Made by a program: the position numbers and the translations under genes
Part shown: in pieces, positions 21,059 to 33,019 of the stretch
How the letters are laid out: each line of letters starts with the position of its first letter
Position numbering within the stretch: position 1 is the stretch's first letter
The notes under the pieces: model-generated
Database searches by the model: none
What the model saw: the letters and a program-made list of their open reading frames with translations, nothing else
What the model was told of the DNA's origin: nothing
Assembly (NCBI RefSeq): GCF_905220365.1
Contig: NC_061140.1
Coordinates: 3,040,501 to 3,104,500 of the forward strand
Length of the DNA stretch: 64,000 nt
Source of the DNA: Vanessa cardui
Taxonomy: Eukaryota; Arthropoda; Insecta; Lepidoptera; Nymphalidae
Direction: 5' to 3'

Positions 21059-21835
21059 ATGTTCAAGATGCTGAACTGGAAAGGACGTGGCATCAACATC
21101 AATGGCGAACATATCTCTCACTTGAGATTCGCAGACGCTATCGCCATCGTGGCAGAAACGCTGCAGGACCTACAAAAAATGCTGAACAAGCTAGCTGATT
21201 CTTCTATGCGTATCGGCCTACGAATAAACTTGGATAAAACCAAGATCATGTTCAATGAACCAAAAATGTTCAAATGTTCAAAGATATGTATGTCTACCTC
21301 GGGCAGACTTTGCGATTAGGTAGAAACAACCTTGAGGACGAGGTGAATAGAAGAATTCAGCTGGGTTGGGCAGTGTTTGGGAAGTTACGTCGAATCTTTA
21401 CATCGTCGATCCCACAGTGTCTTCAGACGAAAGTCTTCAACCATTGCGTCCTACCCGTCATGACATACGAGCCGAAACGCTCACTCACTCACTCACACTC
21501 ACGACAAGGCTGATCCACCAGTTTAAAGTCGCTCAGCTGACCATGGAAAGGGTTATGCTCAGCGTTTCTCTGAGGGATCGCATCAGAAATGAGGTGATTC
21601 GTCAAAGAATCAAAGTCATCGACATAACCCACCGGATGAGTAAGCTGAAGTGGCAGTGAGCTGGCCATATTTGTCGTAGAACCGATAACCGTTAGGGGGA
21701 ACGTGTTTAAGAGTGGAGATCGCGTCTCGGCAAACATCGTGTAGGACGTCCTTAGGCACGGAGGAGTGACGATTTACGCTAGGAGGCAGGCAGGAGCTGA
21801 ATGTCTGAACGGGCTGATGATGATGATGATGATGT
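21059..21835 (+). pseudogene. RTE-type LINE, 5'-truncated, inside the Helitron
   Basis: Starts within reverse transcriptase (MFKMLNWKGRGININGEHIS) and runs to a (GAT)n tail at about 21814-21835. It is closely related to the element at 59782-62300. The catalytic FADD is FADA here (LRFADAIAIV), and frames break near 21290 and 21460. No target-site duplication was found. Confidence 0.8.
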
Positions 21836-21838
21836 TAT

Positions 21839-21874
21839 AAGTGTGCGCATGCGCCCACTTACCCGCGCACACTT
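21839..21874. repeat. Short GC-rich hairpin
   Basis: Arms AAGTGTGCGC and GCGCACACTT with a 16-bp loop, right after the LINE tail. Function unknown. Confidence 0.6.
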
Positions 21875-22623
21875 TACCCAGAAAGCCAAATATCAAACAA
21901 ATGACGGCCAATTCCCAAACGCTCAACATAACCTCTAACTTTACACTTTACAATCGAAAGAAGTATTTATATTTGATAAACGAAAGAGTAATTTCATCGT
22001 AGTTACAGAACAGGTTGAGACGTATCAGTGTTTTCCAAAACACTAAAAAGTTGAAAGTAAATCAACGAAAATACTTTTTAGCAATTACTGACAAACAACA
22101 CATAGTGCGGCGCGCAGGCAAGTCGCAAATAATTTACCATTTAGGCCCCACTGATTGGTCGAAACAAACCCTTCGCCACCCGCACCTTATTTCGGAGATA
22201 CAGGCAGTGCGCTCGCTTACCCACTGCGTTCAGTTACCCCCTACGACTATATATGGTACACCATAATAAAACTTAACCACCTATATTTTATCTGTGTTGT
22301 ATTTAGTGAAATTATATTGATTGATATTGTAAATGAGTTTCAAATTAAAACATATAGTATAGCCAGTTTATACTAAATGGTTTTGCAAATGTTATGTTGT
22401 AAGGACTTAATCATAGCAACATGGCAATTTATCACGCAACCTCATGATTCCTGTGTCATTGAAAATATAGAAAAAAATATTGTTTTTAATGTAAGTATCA
22501 ATGGTTTATTGTTACAGTTCATATCACCAGTTTCGCTGCGTGCAATGGTTTCTATTCACATCACATTTTGACCAATTTAAGCATTTCGATTATGGCAGTA
22601 CGAAGTTTGCCGGGTCAGCTAGT

Positions 22624-23356
22624 ATAAAATAAATTAAACTTAAGTGGAAAGAAAGTGTTGCTTAACTTAAACGATCTTAGTGTAAAATTATTATGGAAAA
22701 TATTATCTGGAAGAGAGTTCCATAGGCGAGCGGCAACTACGGAAAATGAGTTACCATAGGAAGTATAGTATTAAAAAATGGTACCTCAAGATAGCAAACA
22801 TCAGCGTAGTCCAGGATGGGAAGAAGAAGGGATTGTGCAAGTAATATTTTTGTTTTGAAAGGAAGGAAATTCTGCAAACGTTTTAGAGAATGTAGAGAGA
22901 AATGGACACGTTTACTGACTTCGTTAACCTGAGCTCTCCATGATAAATTGCAATCTATAACTAACCCCAGATTAGTAGCTTGGTCACTATATGCAATTTG
23001 AGTTCCATCATAGATAATTGATGGTACAATGTCCCAATTAATCTTGCTACGTAACTGTCTGGTACCTATTATCATTGCCTTCGACTTCAAGGGATTAACA
23101 AGAAGCCCAAAGGATGCAGCCCAGTCCTTAATTTTTACAAGATCATAACTGATAGCATGTATGGTCGAACTCAGATTTGATAAGGTGGCGTGTCTATAAA
23201 GTTGTAAATCGTCTGCATAGAGATGGTAGTGAGAAGAAATAACTTTGGTAATTTCATTAATGAAGATTGAAAACAGAAGAGGAGAAAGTACGCCGCCTTG
23301 CGGAACGCCAGCAGAGAGATCAGCCCAGTCCGAGGAAGATCTTGGGGGCTTAATAT
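22624..23356 (-). pseudogene. CR1/Jockey-like LINE fragment with RT core
   Basis: Open from about 23330 to 22737 on the minus strand. It contains GVPQGGVLSPLLF, the catalytic HLYADDLQLY (YADD at 23208-23219), NLGLVIDCNLSWRAQV and LLPILDYADVCY, in the order found in the palm/thumb of CR1 and Jockey RTs. Both ends are truncated; no endonuclease or gag-like ORF remains. It begins one or two bases after the Helitron end. The clade is not settled. Confidence 0.75.
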
Positions 23357-23459
23357 GAAGCTACATATCCATTGGTTCTCGATTCAAAGTCCAATTCAGG
23401 CCGATAAAATGTTATATGGGTTTTTCGTTGAAGAATTTTCAGTAACAGTCCGAGGTTAA

Positions 23460-24420
23460 GTTGAAAGTGTGTATACTCGTGAATCGGGCACGGAAAGCCT
23501 GTGCTGGATTTCTTTCCGGTTTTAGATTTTCCGTCTCATCGCATTGTAAGAGTGAGGAAAGAGATAGTAGCTTAAATATTCTTGCCAGCCGTGACCGAAA
23601 TTGGTCAGTATCCGCCATATCATGTTTTTTTTTTCTATTTTAAAATAGTATATCCATAATCTATAATAAATAAAATATATATCAAGTACTCAAAAACAAG
23701 TAATATTCGGAGTTTATAAACCTAATACTAGAGTTTTATGTAAATTGGATATTTTAACCATATCATCGAGACATATATTAAGCTACCACAACCTGACTAG
23801 CGTTAGCTATACCTTATATAGAAAATGAATATTTTATTAAATATAATATGTAGGCAGGTCATTGTAGTCGGTGAGATTCATTAACGCTTTAAGAGCGGTA
23901 AGATTGCCTGGCGAGCTACTAATTATTTTATAACAATATTTGATGAAATCCTTAATGGTATTCGTGCAATAAGGCGGCTGGCTTATTAAATGAAATGATA
24001 ATTATTTTAGTTATATTGAAAAAAGGTTATGTGTTGAAAATTGTTGTAAAAACTATTAAGTAGTGTGACATATATATATATATATATATATATATTCAAA
24101 GTCGTTCAGTACTGATGCACAATATGATTGACTGACTGTCCTGCTAACAACATGTGCGTAGGACTAAGAGTAACGTCAGCAAAACAAAACAAAATAGAAT
24201 TTTTATTTTTTAAAATTATTTTATTAAAAGCAAATAATTAATTTAATGTTAATGGTGATTTCCCGAAACGCCTCCCCGATATATATGGTATGGTATATAT
24301 ATCATATAATGACTGACCAACTGGAGTACTAAATTAGGTTAGAAATAAGCAATAAGTTGAGAATTTTTGATACTCATCAACGTAATAATATAAATAAATA
24401 AATATTGGATATTATCACAT
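23460..24420. other. AT-rich sequence with TA microsatellite
   Basis: (TA)n at 24069-24094; otherwise nothing recognised. Confidence 0.45.
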
Positions 24421-24422
24421 CA

Positions 24423-24628
24423 TTACTCTGATCCCAATGTAAGTAGTAGTAGCACTTGTGTTGTGGAAAATCAGAAGTAACGACGGTACCAATAAAACCC
24501 AGACCCAAGACAACATAGAAAACTAATGAAATTTTCTATATTGACTCGGTCGGGAATCGATCCCGGGAACCCGGAGTGGCGTACCCGTGAAAACCGATGT
24601 ACACACTACTCGACCACGAAGGTCGTCG
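24423..24628 (-). repeat. Second tRNA-derived SINE family (family D)
   Basis: On the minus strand the head reads GACCTTCGTGGTCGAGTAGT with B box GGGATCGATTCCCG. It is followed by a body that includes GTTGTCTTGGGTCTGGGTTT and ACATTGGGATCAGAG. It matches 35797-36000 across head and body. Confidence 0.75.
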
Positions 24629-25162
24629 TAACAATGATCAACTTTTTTATAAGATTTCTTTATAAAATTGTAATAGTTTTTTGTTCCGTGGAATATTATT
24701 CAAAAAGGAGAAATTATTTTACCTAACAGAAAATAAGGGTGGAAACTGTGTCTCAGAATTCCCCCGGGCTTTATCATAATTTATTAATTGCCTCAGTAAT
24801 AATGAGACTAGTGTATTTTATCGTTTAAATTGTAATTAATTAAAATTGTCAGAATAAATACTGCATAATGCTATCATTATTATTAGACATGATTTTGTTT
24901 AAAATGTACTATGAAATAAATATCATACTTGATTATAATATACATAGTATTGAACAAAGCGTATTATAAATATTAAAAACGACGGAAGATACAGAAATGC
25001 TGGTATGTCTCGCATTCAAACTGGGATTGAAAACTTAATGCAAATATTCAATAGTATTCTGATCAAGATATGATTTTATTGCGTTATTTCTATTTAATTA
25101 TTTGCATAAAACAATGTATTAATGTTTGGTATGTAGGAATTTTATATTAGTGTATGAGATAT

Positions 25163-25375
25163 TTGAGCCGAAATGGCCTAGTGCTTAGAACATACACATC
25201 ATAACCGATGATTGCGGATTCAAAGCCTGGCATGCATCATAAAATTTTCATGTGTTTATGATTCATCTCGTGATCAGCGGTGAAGAAAACTGTATGTGAC
25301 TAATTTTAACGAATTAGTGCTTCGTGTGAGTGCACCAACCCGCATTGCCGCAGTAGAAAGTAACAGCCTCTATTA
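25163..25375 (+). repeat. Metulj-like SINE, degenerate
   Basis: GAGCCGAAATGGCCTAGTGC, ACCGATGATTGCGGATTCAA and TTCATCTCGTGATCAGCGG retain the family order. B box mutated, tail lost. Confidence 0.7.
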
Positions 25376-25639
25376 ACAGTAGATATTAAGCTATTGCTGG
25401 TAATGCTACTATAATATATAGGTTTGTATCATGGTTGATACTTATTACGCATATGTTACAAAGTTTTCCTTCATAGCAGATACTTTTAGCCTTCGAGTAC
25501 CAAATTAAGTATACACAGAAATTAAGTACATCTAAATCGAGATTTGCTCGCCGAAGATTGAACCCATAATCTTCATTTGCGGTTGACGCGGTCATCTCAG
25601 TGAATATAGTTTTATTAAAAAACCAGTAAACCAAAACAT

Positions 25640-27165
25640 ACATTTCATAGTCATTTAAATATATTTACACTGTGTATGCTACTCAACTACTGACCTTGGT
25701 TGGCGATGCAAATTTAATTTGCGGGTACATTGTAAATTAATGTTAAATAAATATTTCTATTATGTAATACCTGTATGGAATTATAATACTTATTACAAAG
25801 GAAATAAAGACTTTAAATACGTGAGATGAAATATGCGCGTCCACTTGTTAGCATTTATCGAGAACGTGTCGTATCTATGAGTTTTTTAACACCAAAGGCA
25901 GTTCGTTGTTACAAGAGTTTTTTTTTAATTGTTTGTTTTTAAGTAATATGTCGACTAACTGCTAGTTTTCCTCATTCATACGATAATAGTCCTGTATAAG
26001 CTGGAATAAGTCCCATCTAAGAGGTGGTTATAAGCCTGGTGTGTTTGAAGAACACACAAAGAATCGAATATTATGAAACTGGATTCCACTGCTAGAACTG
26101 GAAAGCTATTTCATTTTTTTCCATCAACTCCGTAGTGATTGTAGCGTAAACGCCACGTTGGAAAAGCATTCGTCCAATGTAAATTCTCGAGTTTAGTTGA
26201 TTGAACTTTTGAAAATGGTTGCCATGATATTCGAATTGGGGGACTGTGTGAATTTTAAACTGGGAAACCTGTGATGTAGTCAGAAAGGTACGCCCATTGG
26301 AGGAAAGGAAACGGGTAATGTCGAATTCTTAACCAGTAAAACGTTTACGTTTGCCGGCTTGGAGACCGATCGCAGATAATCTGTGGTTCCTCCTTGAATA
26401 TGCCCCACTATTGGCAGACGCACTTATTAGTGCGATCACATGCGACCCCGGCCTTGAACTGGACATGCGAGACCATAGCAGCAGGATTGCGCCCTATCTT
26501 TAAAGCCCCTTCTATTAGACTATGATATAGTTCAAGGTTTCAGGACTGAGCAAGTAATATTTACAGCATTAAATTTTTCGATCACTATTATAGTGAGAGC
26601 TGTTGAGTGCTTCGTGTGAAAATTTTCTTCTTAGAATTCAATTTCTGCACCCTCATTGGCCCTTTATAATGTTAAGCTTTCCTAAGTGCTTTTGATATTG
26701 TTAAGCCTCTCTGGAAATCGTACGGGTTTGGTGACCGTATTTTATGATCTTAAATTTTAATACATGCATTGAAAAATATAAGTTGATTTGATTTTCGTCA
26801 CTATAGCTCACTCTTTCTTTTATTATTCGCTGGATATAAGAAAGAAGAGGACAGCATTGTTTTATAATTCTATCTTTTAAAATTAATATAAGTGTATAGT
26901 TTTGGACACACATTGATAAAATAATCGTGTGCAAACTAGGTCACCCTAGGAAATTAGTTGAAACGTGATGAAGCCGATATAATCGTAGTGTGGGATCCGT
27001 ATGAATGATTGCTTTCATTAAAAGAAGATTTAGCGTCGATCAGTGAATATTGAATGTATTGAATGAGTAGTAATTGAATTTGATATAACGAGTTAAATAA
27101 ATCGATTAATATATGTGGGCGTCTTCTCTCAATACATTTCAGAATTTGAAATTATATTCTAATTC
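25640..27165. other. Intergenic or intronic sequence
   Basis: 26040-26540 is less AT-rich and could be an old, unreadable element. No intact frame. Confidence 0.35.
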
Positions 27166-27170
27166 TGTAT

Positions 27171-27470
27171 GAGCCGAGATGGCCCAGTAGTTAGAATGCG
27201 AGCATCTTAACCGATAATTGCGGGTTCAAACCCAGGCAAGCACCACGGAAAATTATTGTGCTTAATTTGTGTTTACAATTCATCTCGTTTTCGGCGGTGA
27301 AGGAAAATTTGTGAGGAAACCTGCATATGTAGGTATAATTTGATAGAAATTTTGCCACGTGTGTATTCCACCAACCCGCATTGGAACAGCCTGGTGGAAT
27401 ATGTTCCAAACCGTCTCCTCAAAGAAAGAGGAGGTCTTAACCCAGCATTGGGAAATTTACAGGCTGTTAT
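27171..27470 (+). repeat. Metulj-like SINE, full length
   Basis: Head GAGATGGCCCAGTAGTTAGA, B box GGGTTCAAACCC, tail ATTTACAGGCTGTTATTG. Confidence 0.85.
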
Positions 27471-27479
27471 TGATTTTTC

Positions 27480-27885
27480 TAATTATGTCTTTATTATTAA
27501 TTTATAATCAATTTCGACAAAATTATTGAAATATTTGCCTGAAATAATATTTTATATAAACTGAAATAATTCAAAGATTTACTATCACTTTTAATCCCAT
27601 ACATCAAAAAGAGATAGCAATATTTTCTAGTGCTATCCACGCAGTATATTAGTTCAGGTATAGATTTTGTTCAACGAATCGGCACTAATGTCTAAGACTA
27701 ATAAAAAATTGTGTTGGAAATTTAATAAATATATTAACACAAGGTTAATAATATAACAGCACGATAAGCGGTTTTGTCTGTCTTTCTAGTGTAACTGACG
27801 TTTTCGTACACGTTCACATTTGCACTAAAATTTATCTTGGGCACTTAGCTCCCACCGTAGGTCACCGTGCTATCATTCATCATTA
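27480..27885. other. AT-rich sequence, nothing recognised
   Basis: No supported feature. Confidence 0.4.
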
Positions 27886-28095
27886 TTTTATTGATGGTAG
27901 GGCTTTATGGAAGCCCGTCTGGGTATCACCCATTATCGCTCAGTATTGTTGTGTTCCGGTTTGAAGGAAGTGCGACAGTGTAACTGCAGGCACAAGGAAC
28001 ATAACATCTTAGTTCCCAAGGATGGTGGCGTTTTCGCGTAAGGAATAGTGACCACTTACTATCAGGTAGCCCATTAGATAGTCCGCCCATATATC
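27886..28095 (+). repeat. Family C dispersed repeat, partly deleted
   Basis: GGTAGGGCTTTATGGAAGCC, TTGTTGTGTTCCGGTTTGAA, AACATCTTAGTTCCCAAGGA and TAGCCCATTAGATAGTCCGC. Middle and end shortened. Confidence 0.75.
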
Positions 28096-28524
28096 ATAAA
28101 AAATATGTACTAATATAACAAAATAGAAAACTAATTAAAACCGAAACCGCAGACAGTTTCCATGTAGTCTGTATAGGTTGGTCGCAATCCACTAAGTCTA
28201 AACTAGGTCGTTAGCGTTGATGAATCTAACTGCACCGCGATAGCTCGAGATAAATCATGTTTATATCCGTCGTGTTTGATCAGCCACTATCAAGATAACC
28301 CAATTTTTTTTATAAAAGACGCAATTATTAATTAAAATTTTGTAAAAACGTTGAATGTCCAAGCCATCGATGAAAACCACGAAATAATTCTGTATTCTTA
28401 TACTTGTTTTGTTACCGTTAGGTTAAAAGGAGGTTCTATATATATTTTATTTCTTTTCGAATGGACGGTAGCTGTAGCTGCTGTTGGCCAGAGTGGTCTC
28501 TACAGCGTCACAGAAAATAAAAAA

Positions 28525-28690
28525 AAAATCAAAATCAAAATAAACTTTATTCAAGTAGGCTTTACAAGCACTTTTGAATCGTCATTTTACAATTAAGTGA
28601 AGCTATCACCGGTTCGGAAAGTAGATTCTACCGAGAAGAACCGGCAAGAAACTCAGTAGTTACTCTTTTTTAACATTTAAAAAATACAAA
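28525..28690 (+). repeat. Family B LINE-tail-like repeat
   Basis: AAATCAAAATAAACTTTATT through GGTTCGGAAAGTAGATTCTA and AAACTCAGTAGTTACTC. One of the best-kept copies. Confidence 0.8.
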
Positions 28691-28699
28691 GTCATGTTA

Positions 28700-29090
28700 A
28701 TTGAATACAATTATTTAAATTAATATATCCTGCTTGGAAGTCAACAGCCAGAGAAGACTCTGACGGAGGAGGTTCTATAGTGTTGATACGAAGGATTAAT
28801 GCAGATTGTATTCAAGGTTGATCGGTAAATGTATTTACGATAGTTTTGTTAATGGATACTCGCAATCAGCTAAACTAAAATGGAGCTAAAATATAAAGAT
28901 CTGTTAAAACATAAGCTTATTTTATTTTGTGATAAAACAAAGAAAAGATATCAAATACCACTTAAATGAAGTATATTAGAAGTACCTGTGCGTATTTGCA
29001 TTCTAACCAAAGCTACATATTAACTGGTGGAAATTCATTAGCAACGTTTGACCGCATTATAACGAGTATTAAGGAAAGGTTATTTTAAAA
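28700..29090. other. AT-rich sequence, nothing recognised
   Basis: No supported feature. Confidence 0.4.
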
Positions 29091-29093
29091 TAG

Positions 29094-29243
29094 ATTACGA
29101 AGTCGCTTCGCTTAAAAGTATGCTATTTTTTTACTATAATAATATTACGAAGTCTCTTCCCTTAAAAGTATGCTATTTTTTTACTATAATAATATTACGA
29201 AGTCTCTTCCCTTAAAAGTATGCTATTTTTTTATTATAATAAT
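29094..29243. repeat. Minisatellite, 3 x 50 bp
   Basis: Units begin ATTACGAAGTC at 29094, 29144 and 29194 and contain CTTAAAAGTATGCTATTTTT. Units 2 and 3 differ by about one base; unit 1 has CGCTTCGCTT for CTCTTCCCTT. Confidence 0.9.
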
Positions 29244-29249
29244 CCTACC

Positions 29250-29995
29250 GAATGTAAAGAGAGCTTCGAGAGGTATTCGATACGCTTTTAAGATATAGCT
29301 ACTTAATCGATCACGTCGATACACATCACAGAAAAGGAAAAAGGGTACCTAGCACCTTGGGCTATGCCGGTGAAAAGGCGAACGAAAACTAGTAACGTAT
29401 ACTTCTATGTTATGAGCTTTACTTCAACTACCTATATTAACGTAATACGAGAATTACCCTTTTATTCGTAATAAATAGAATTTTATGAAGCATTTGTAAT
29501 CAGTAATATTATTTAAAAAAATATATATAATAATACGTATAATATATGATCAAATGAACTTCTTCAAGTGAAGTTCCATACACGATATATAATACGAATA
29601 TATATTATAAAGCCTTAATGTCTTAACGCTATATAAGTTTGTTGAATAAAAATAAACATTTTAGATTTTCTGATCTAGTCTTTGTTTATATAACTGTATT
29701 TTAGTATTACACATATCATAGTATTTGCCGAGCGCATTCAAATTATATATTGCACTGTTAATATTTCTCATGCGCACTTATCTTACCGTTACTGCTAGGG
29801 ATTACCGCGGTGTGGCCATTAGAAGCGACATATATAATCGTGGAATAATTAGTACTAGTAAATATACAAGAAGCTAGCTTAAGAAGCTTTGCTTGTATAG
29901 TTTCTGCAATAATAACTGGTTTGCCGTTTTATTTGATTAACAAGTTTTTATCACGAAATAATTTAGAGTATGTTAACATGCCGTGTATATGAACC
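29250..29995. other. AT-rich sequence, nothing recognised
   Basis: No supported feature. Confidence 0.4.
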
Positions 29996-30000
29996 AAAAA

Positions 30001-30080
30001 TGTTTTGTTGTTATTCCAATCTTTTTAAAAGATTAGTTGTTATTCCAATCTTTTTAAAATATTGGAATAACAACAAAACA
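30001..30080. repeat. Perfect 20-bp inverted repeat with duplicated arm
   Basis: Left arm TGTTTTGTTGTTATTCCAAT (30001-30020) and its exact reverse complement at 30061-30080, with a 40-bp loop. The inner part GTTGTTATTCCAATC of the left arm recurs at 30037-30051, so two alternative hairpins compete for the same right arm. Confidence 0.85.
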
Positions 30081-30089
30081 TATTATATA

Positions 30090-31770
30090 ATTTTACTATC
30101 TGGGCAATACTGACAAGGCAACTAAAACAATGTTATTAAATTGATGTGGTGTTATCGGTCAATTAGTATGTACCTATTTTCGAGCGACCCACCCCGACCT
30201 CGCACATGTACAATGCTGATACTAAATATACGATTTCAGACGATACAAACCTTTATGTACCTGCATTTTGTTTTTTTTTTTAATTTTTTATTAATTTTGT
30301 GTTACTTTTTTTTGTTTTTTGTTTGTGGTGTGCAACAAAGAATAATTTATTCATTCATTCATTTTAAATCTGTAAAATACTTTTAATTACATGTCGTATT
30401 TAAATTACATGTACAAGTTTATATACACATGCAAATGTGCAATGTTTTTAAGGTACTTAATGGGATAAGAATTAATGCTTTATTGCTTAAAATCGCTTTA
30501 TTGCGAAAATATCCCGTTATTTCTTGTAAAAAGTAAAGGGTAAAAAATAGTTAATGTGGGTTATCCATACGGGATAGAAATATGCAATCGAGAACTTTTT
30601 TGTAGGCCTTTTAAATAAAAGCTTGTAATAAAATAAGTTTCATATAAATTTGAATTTATTGCCGATTTTAGTTTTCTAATATTAGCGAAATAATATATAT
30701 ATATATATATATATATTCTAATAAAAGCGAAAATTTTGTATTCTTAATTCGTTTAATCAGTCTAGTTACCCTATCTTGCAAAGAACCGGTGAAAGAAACA
30801 CAGCGGGTAAACAACATAAAATAATCACTAGTTTCATGGCCAAACAAATCCATATAGCAACAGTATCGTATTACTGTATGAGAAACGTGTGCCGGTACAA
30901 GTGTTGCCACATGACTCCCATACATTTGATAAGAGAATGATATTGTTTATAATTATAATCACGACATATAATATTATTGCCGCCGCGCTATACCGCCCGC
31001 AGCTTTTATACACTCATATACATCTGTCTTTATCTTCTTTTTTGCCCAAACTCTCTTACCAGTTCACCAGGGTTGGGACTCTTTGTACGTCTGCACCAGA
31101 GAGTTCTGTTCTGGTTCTCTGTTTACTCCATTTGGTAGTTAGGATCGTTATATGGTGAAGACATTCATTAAGAACTTTTTAGATTTTACCAAACTTGAGT
31201 CCTAAAGAGGCTAAACATGGCCGCAGGTGTAGCTAGTGTATGAATGAAAATCTGTATTTTAGTGAACTTAGATTGAACCGAAACTGAATCATTGCGTTTG
31301 AAGAGTAGGAAAACGACTCACAATGTTTATATTGTGAAAGTAAAATCTATTTTAATAAAATCAAATCGCCCATCCTTATAGAGTTGGAGGTGACCTTTGT
31401 ATACATAAATTTATAAAAATCAGTAAACGTAATTAGAATTGCGGTGCTATGGCTGGTTTTCTCTGAAAATTGGAGAATGTAATGAAGTGTACAAACCGTT
31501 CAGGCTTGCAAGGGATTAATAGATTACAAATAATGGCTGAGTGGAATGGCGTGGAGATTGATAGCAGCTTTTCCCCGTTGAAAAGTAATTCCGATTTTCC
31601 GGACGATTGAATTTAAATAGTTTCAACCATCAGGGACGTTGCGATCTCTATATTAAGTTCAAGTATTTGAAATACATGTCTGAAACATATATATTCATAG
31701 GTCAGTGTAGGCAGACTTACAACTGAGCTGCATGATGGTAACCACCGTTTTTGAAAGTGTCTGTAAGAAA
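30090..31770. other. Intergenic or intronic sequence with TA microsatellite
   Basis: (TA)n at about 30692-30715. Short frames only. Confidence 0.4.
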
Positions 31771-31775
31771 TTTTA

Positions 31776-32060
31776 CTTGGTGGTAACTGGTAGGGCTTTG
31801 TGCAAGCCCGTCTAGGTAGGTACCACCCACTCACCAGTTATTCTACTGCCAAATAACAGTACTCAATATTGTTGTGTTCCGGTTTGAAGGGTGAGTGAGC
31901 CAGTGTTACTACAGGCACAAGGGACATAACATCTTAGTTCCCAAGGTTGGTGGCACATTGACGATGTAAAGAATAGTTAATATTTCTTACAGCGTCATTG
32001 ACTATGGGTGATGGTGACCATTTACCATCAGGTGGCCCATATGCTCGTCCGTCAATCTAT
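31776..32060 (+). repeat. Family C dispersed repeat, full length
   Basis: TTGGTGGTAACTGGTAGGGC, GTAGGTACCACCCACTCACC, TTGTTGTGTTCCGGTTTGAA, AACATCTTAGTTCCCAAGG, ATGGGTGATGGTGACCATTT and GTGGCCCATATGCTCGTCCG. The reference copy for the family here. About 285 bp, no ORF and no tRNA-like boxes. Class unresolved. Confidence 0.8.
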
Positions 32061-32084
32061 ACCATATTAAAAAAAATTAACCCT

Positions 32085-32210
32085 TCGTTATATGGACGGG
32101 CCATAAATCTTGGGATGTAAGATGTTGTGTTACTGTGCCTGCAGGTCAACCGATTATTTTATCTTTCAAACCGGGACTCAATAAGTTAGTATTGCGGTGT
32201 CGTGGTCGAA
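32085..32210 (-). repeat. Family C repeat, degenerate, inverted to its neighbour
   Basis: ATATGGACGGGCCATAAATC, GTAAGATGTTGTGTTACTGT and CAAACCGGGACTCAATAA follow family C in reverse complement. Confidence 0.5.
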
Positions 32211-32737
32211 TATGTAATGACTAATTGCTTTTTTTGTACCCCTCTTATATTAGTTTTTGAGCGGTGTCAATAAGCTACGTGTGCTTTATGTAGCTTCCTT
32301 GCCTTAAAGATACCGGTTAACACTAGAATTGAAGATTTGAACTTACCTAGACAGGCTTTCACAAAGCCCTACAAGGAGATTGTATTATAAATTAAATCAG
32401 TAATTAATTATATTTTAGTTTAAATCATTTGGAATAAAAAAATTGAGTTAACACAAGTTCAACATAGAGTACAACCGTCGTTGAAAACTATTCTTTTATT
32501 GGGAATGCTTGGAGTTGATTTCAGCGTATTTCTCAATTCCTTGATTGATTTGAATATCACGCTATTTGAACCTCTAATAAAAAGTTTCGAAGTTTCCTTA
32601 ATTACTTCCTTATTGATTCCACTTTTGATAATCCATTTGAAAGCAATTCAGTTGAAAGTATGCTTAAGGGGGAAAACTTAATATAAAATTAAATACGAGT
32701 CTAAGTCACAAATAAATCGATTTTATGATTGCGAACG

Positions 32738-33015
32738 AGCCAAAATTGCCCAGTGGTAAGAATGCGTGCATTGCATGGTTGCAAATCCAGGAAATCACCA
32801 CTAAATATTCATGTGCTTAATTTGTCTTTATAATTCAACTCGTGCTCGGTGGTGAAGGAAAACGTCGTAAGAAAACCTGCATGTGTCTAATTTCATAGAA
32901 ATTCTGCCACATATATGCCTGCTACAGCGTGGTGAAATATGTTCCAAATCATCTCCTCGAAGGGAGAGGGAACTTAGCCCAGTGGAAAATTGACAGACTG
33001 TTGCTCTTGCTGTTG
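32738..33015 (+). repeat. Metulj-like SINE, diverged
   Basis: Head AAATTGCCCAGTGGTAAGAA with a shortened B-box region, then TCATAGAAATTCTGCCACAT, and the tail ACAGACTGTTGCTCTTGCTG. Confidence 0.75.
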
Positions 33016-33019
33016 CTGA

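Larger units (their letters stand above)
19368..22622 (+). mobile_element. Helitron, decayed, with nested LINE
   Basis: The 5' end TCTATATATATAAAAATGAG and 3' end GCCGGGTCAGCTAG fit the Helitron rule TC...CTRR. The bases outside are A (19367) and T (22623), the A/T host site Helitrons use. Just inside the 5' end lies AACTCCAGAACGGCTGGACC, common in lepidopteran copies. A broken Rep gene lies at 20232-20830. I did not find a clear 3' hairpin. Length 3255 bp, of which about 780 are an inserted RTE fragment. Rolling-circle transposition would need Rep/helicase from an intact relative. Confidence 0.7.

Noticed and set aside
24069..24094. TA repeat as a regulatory element
   Set aside because: Simple microsatellite; similar tracts at 19325, 30692 and 45028 have no shared context.
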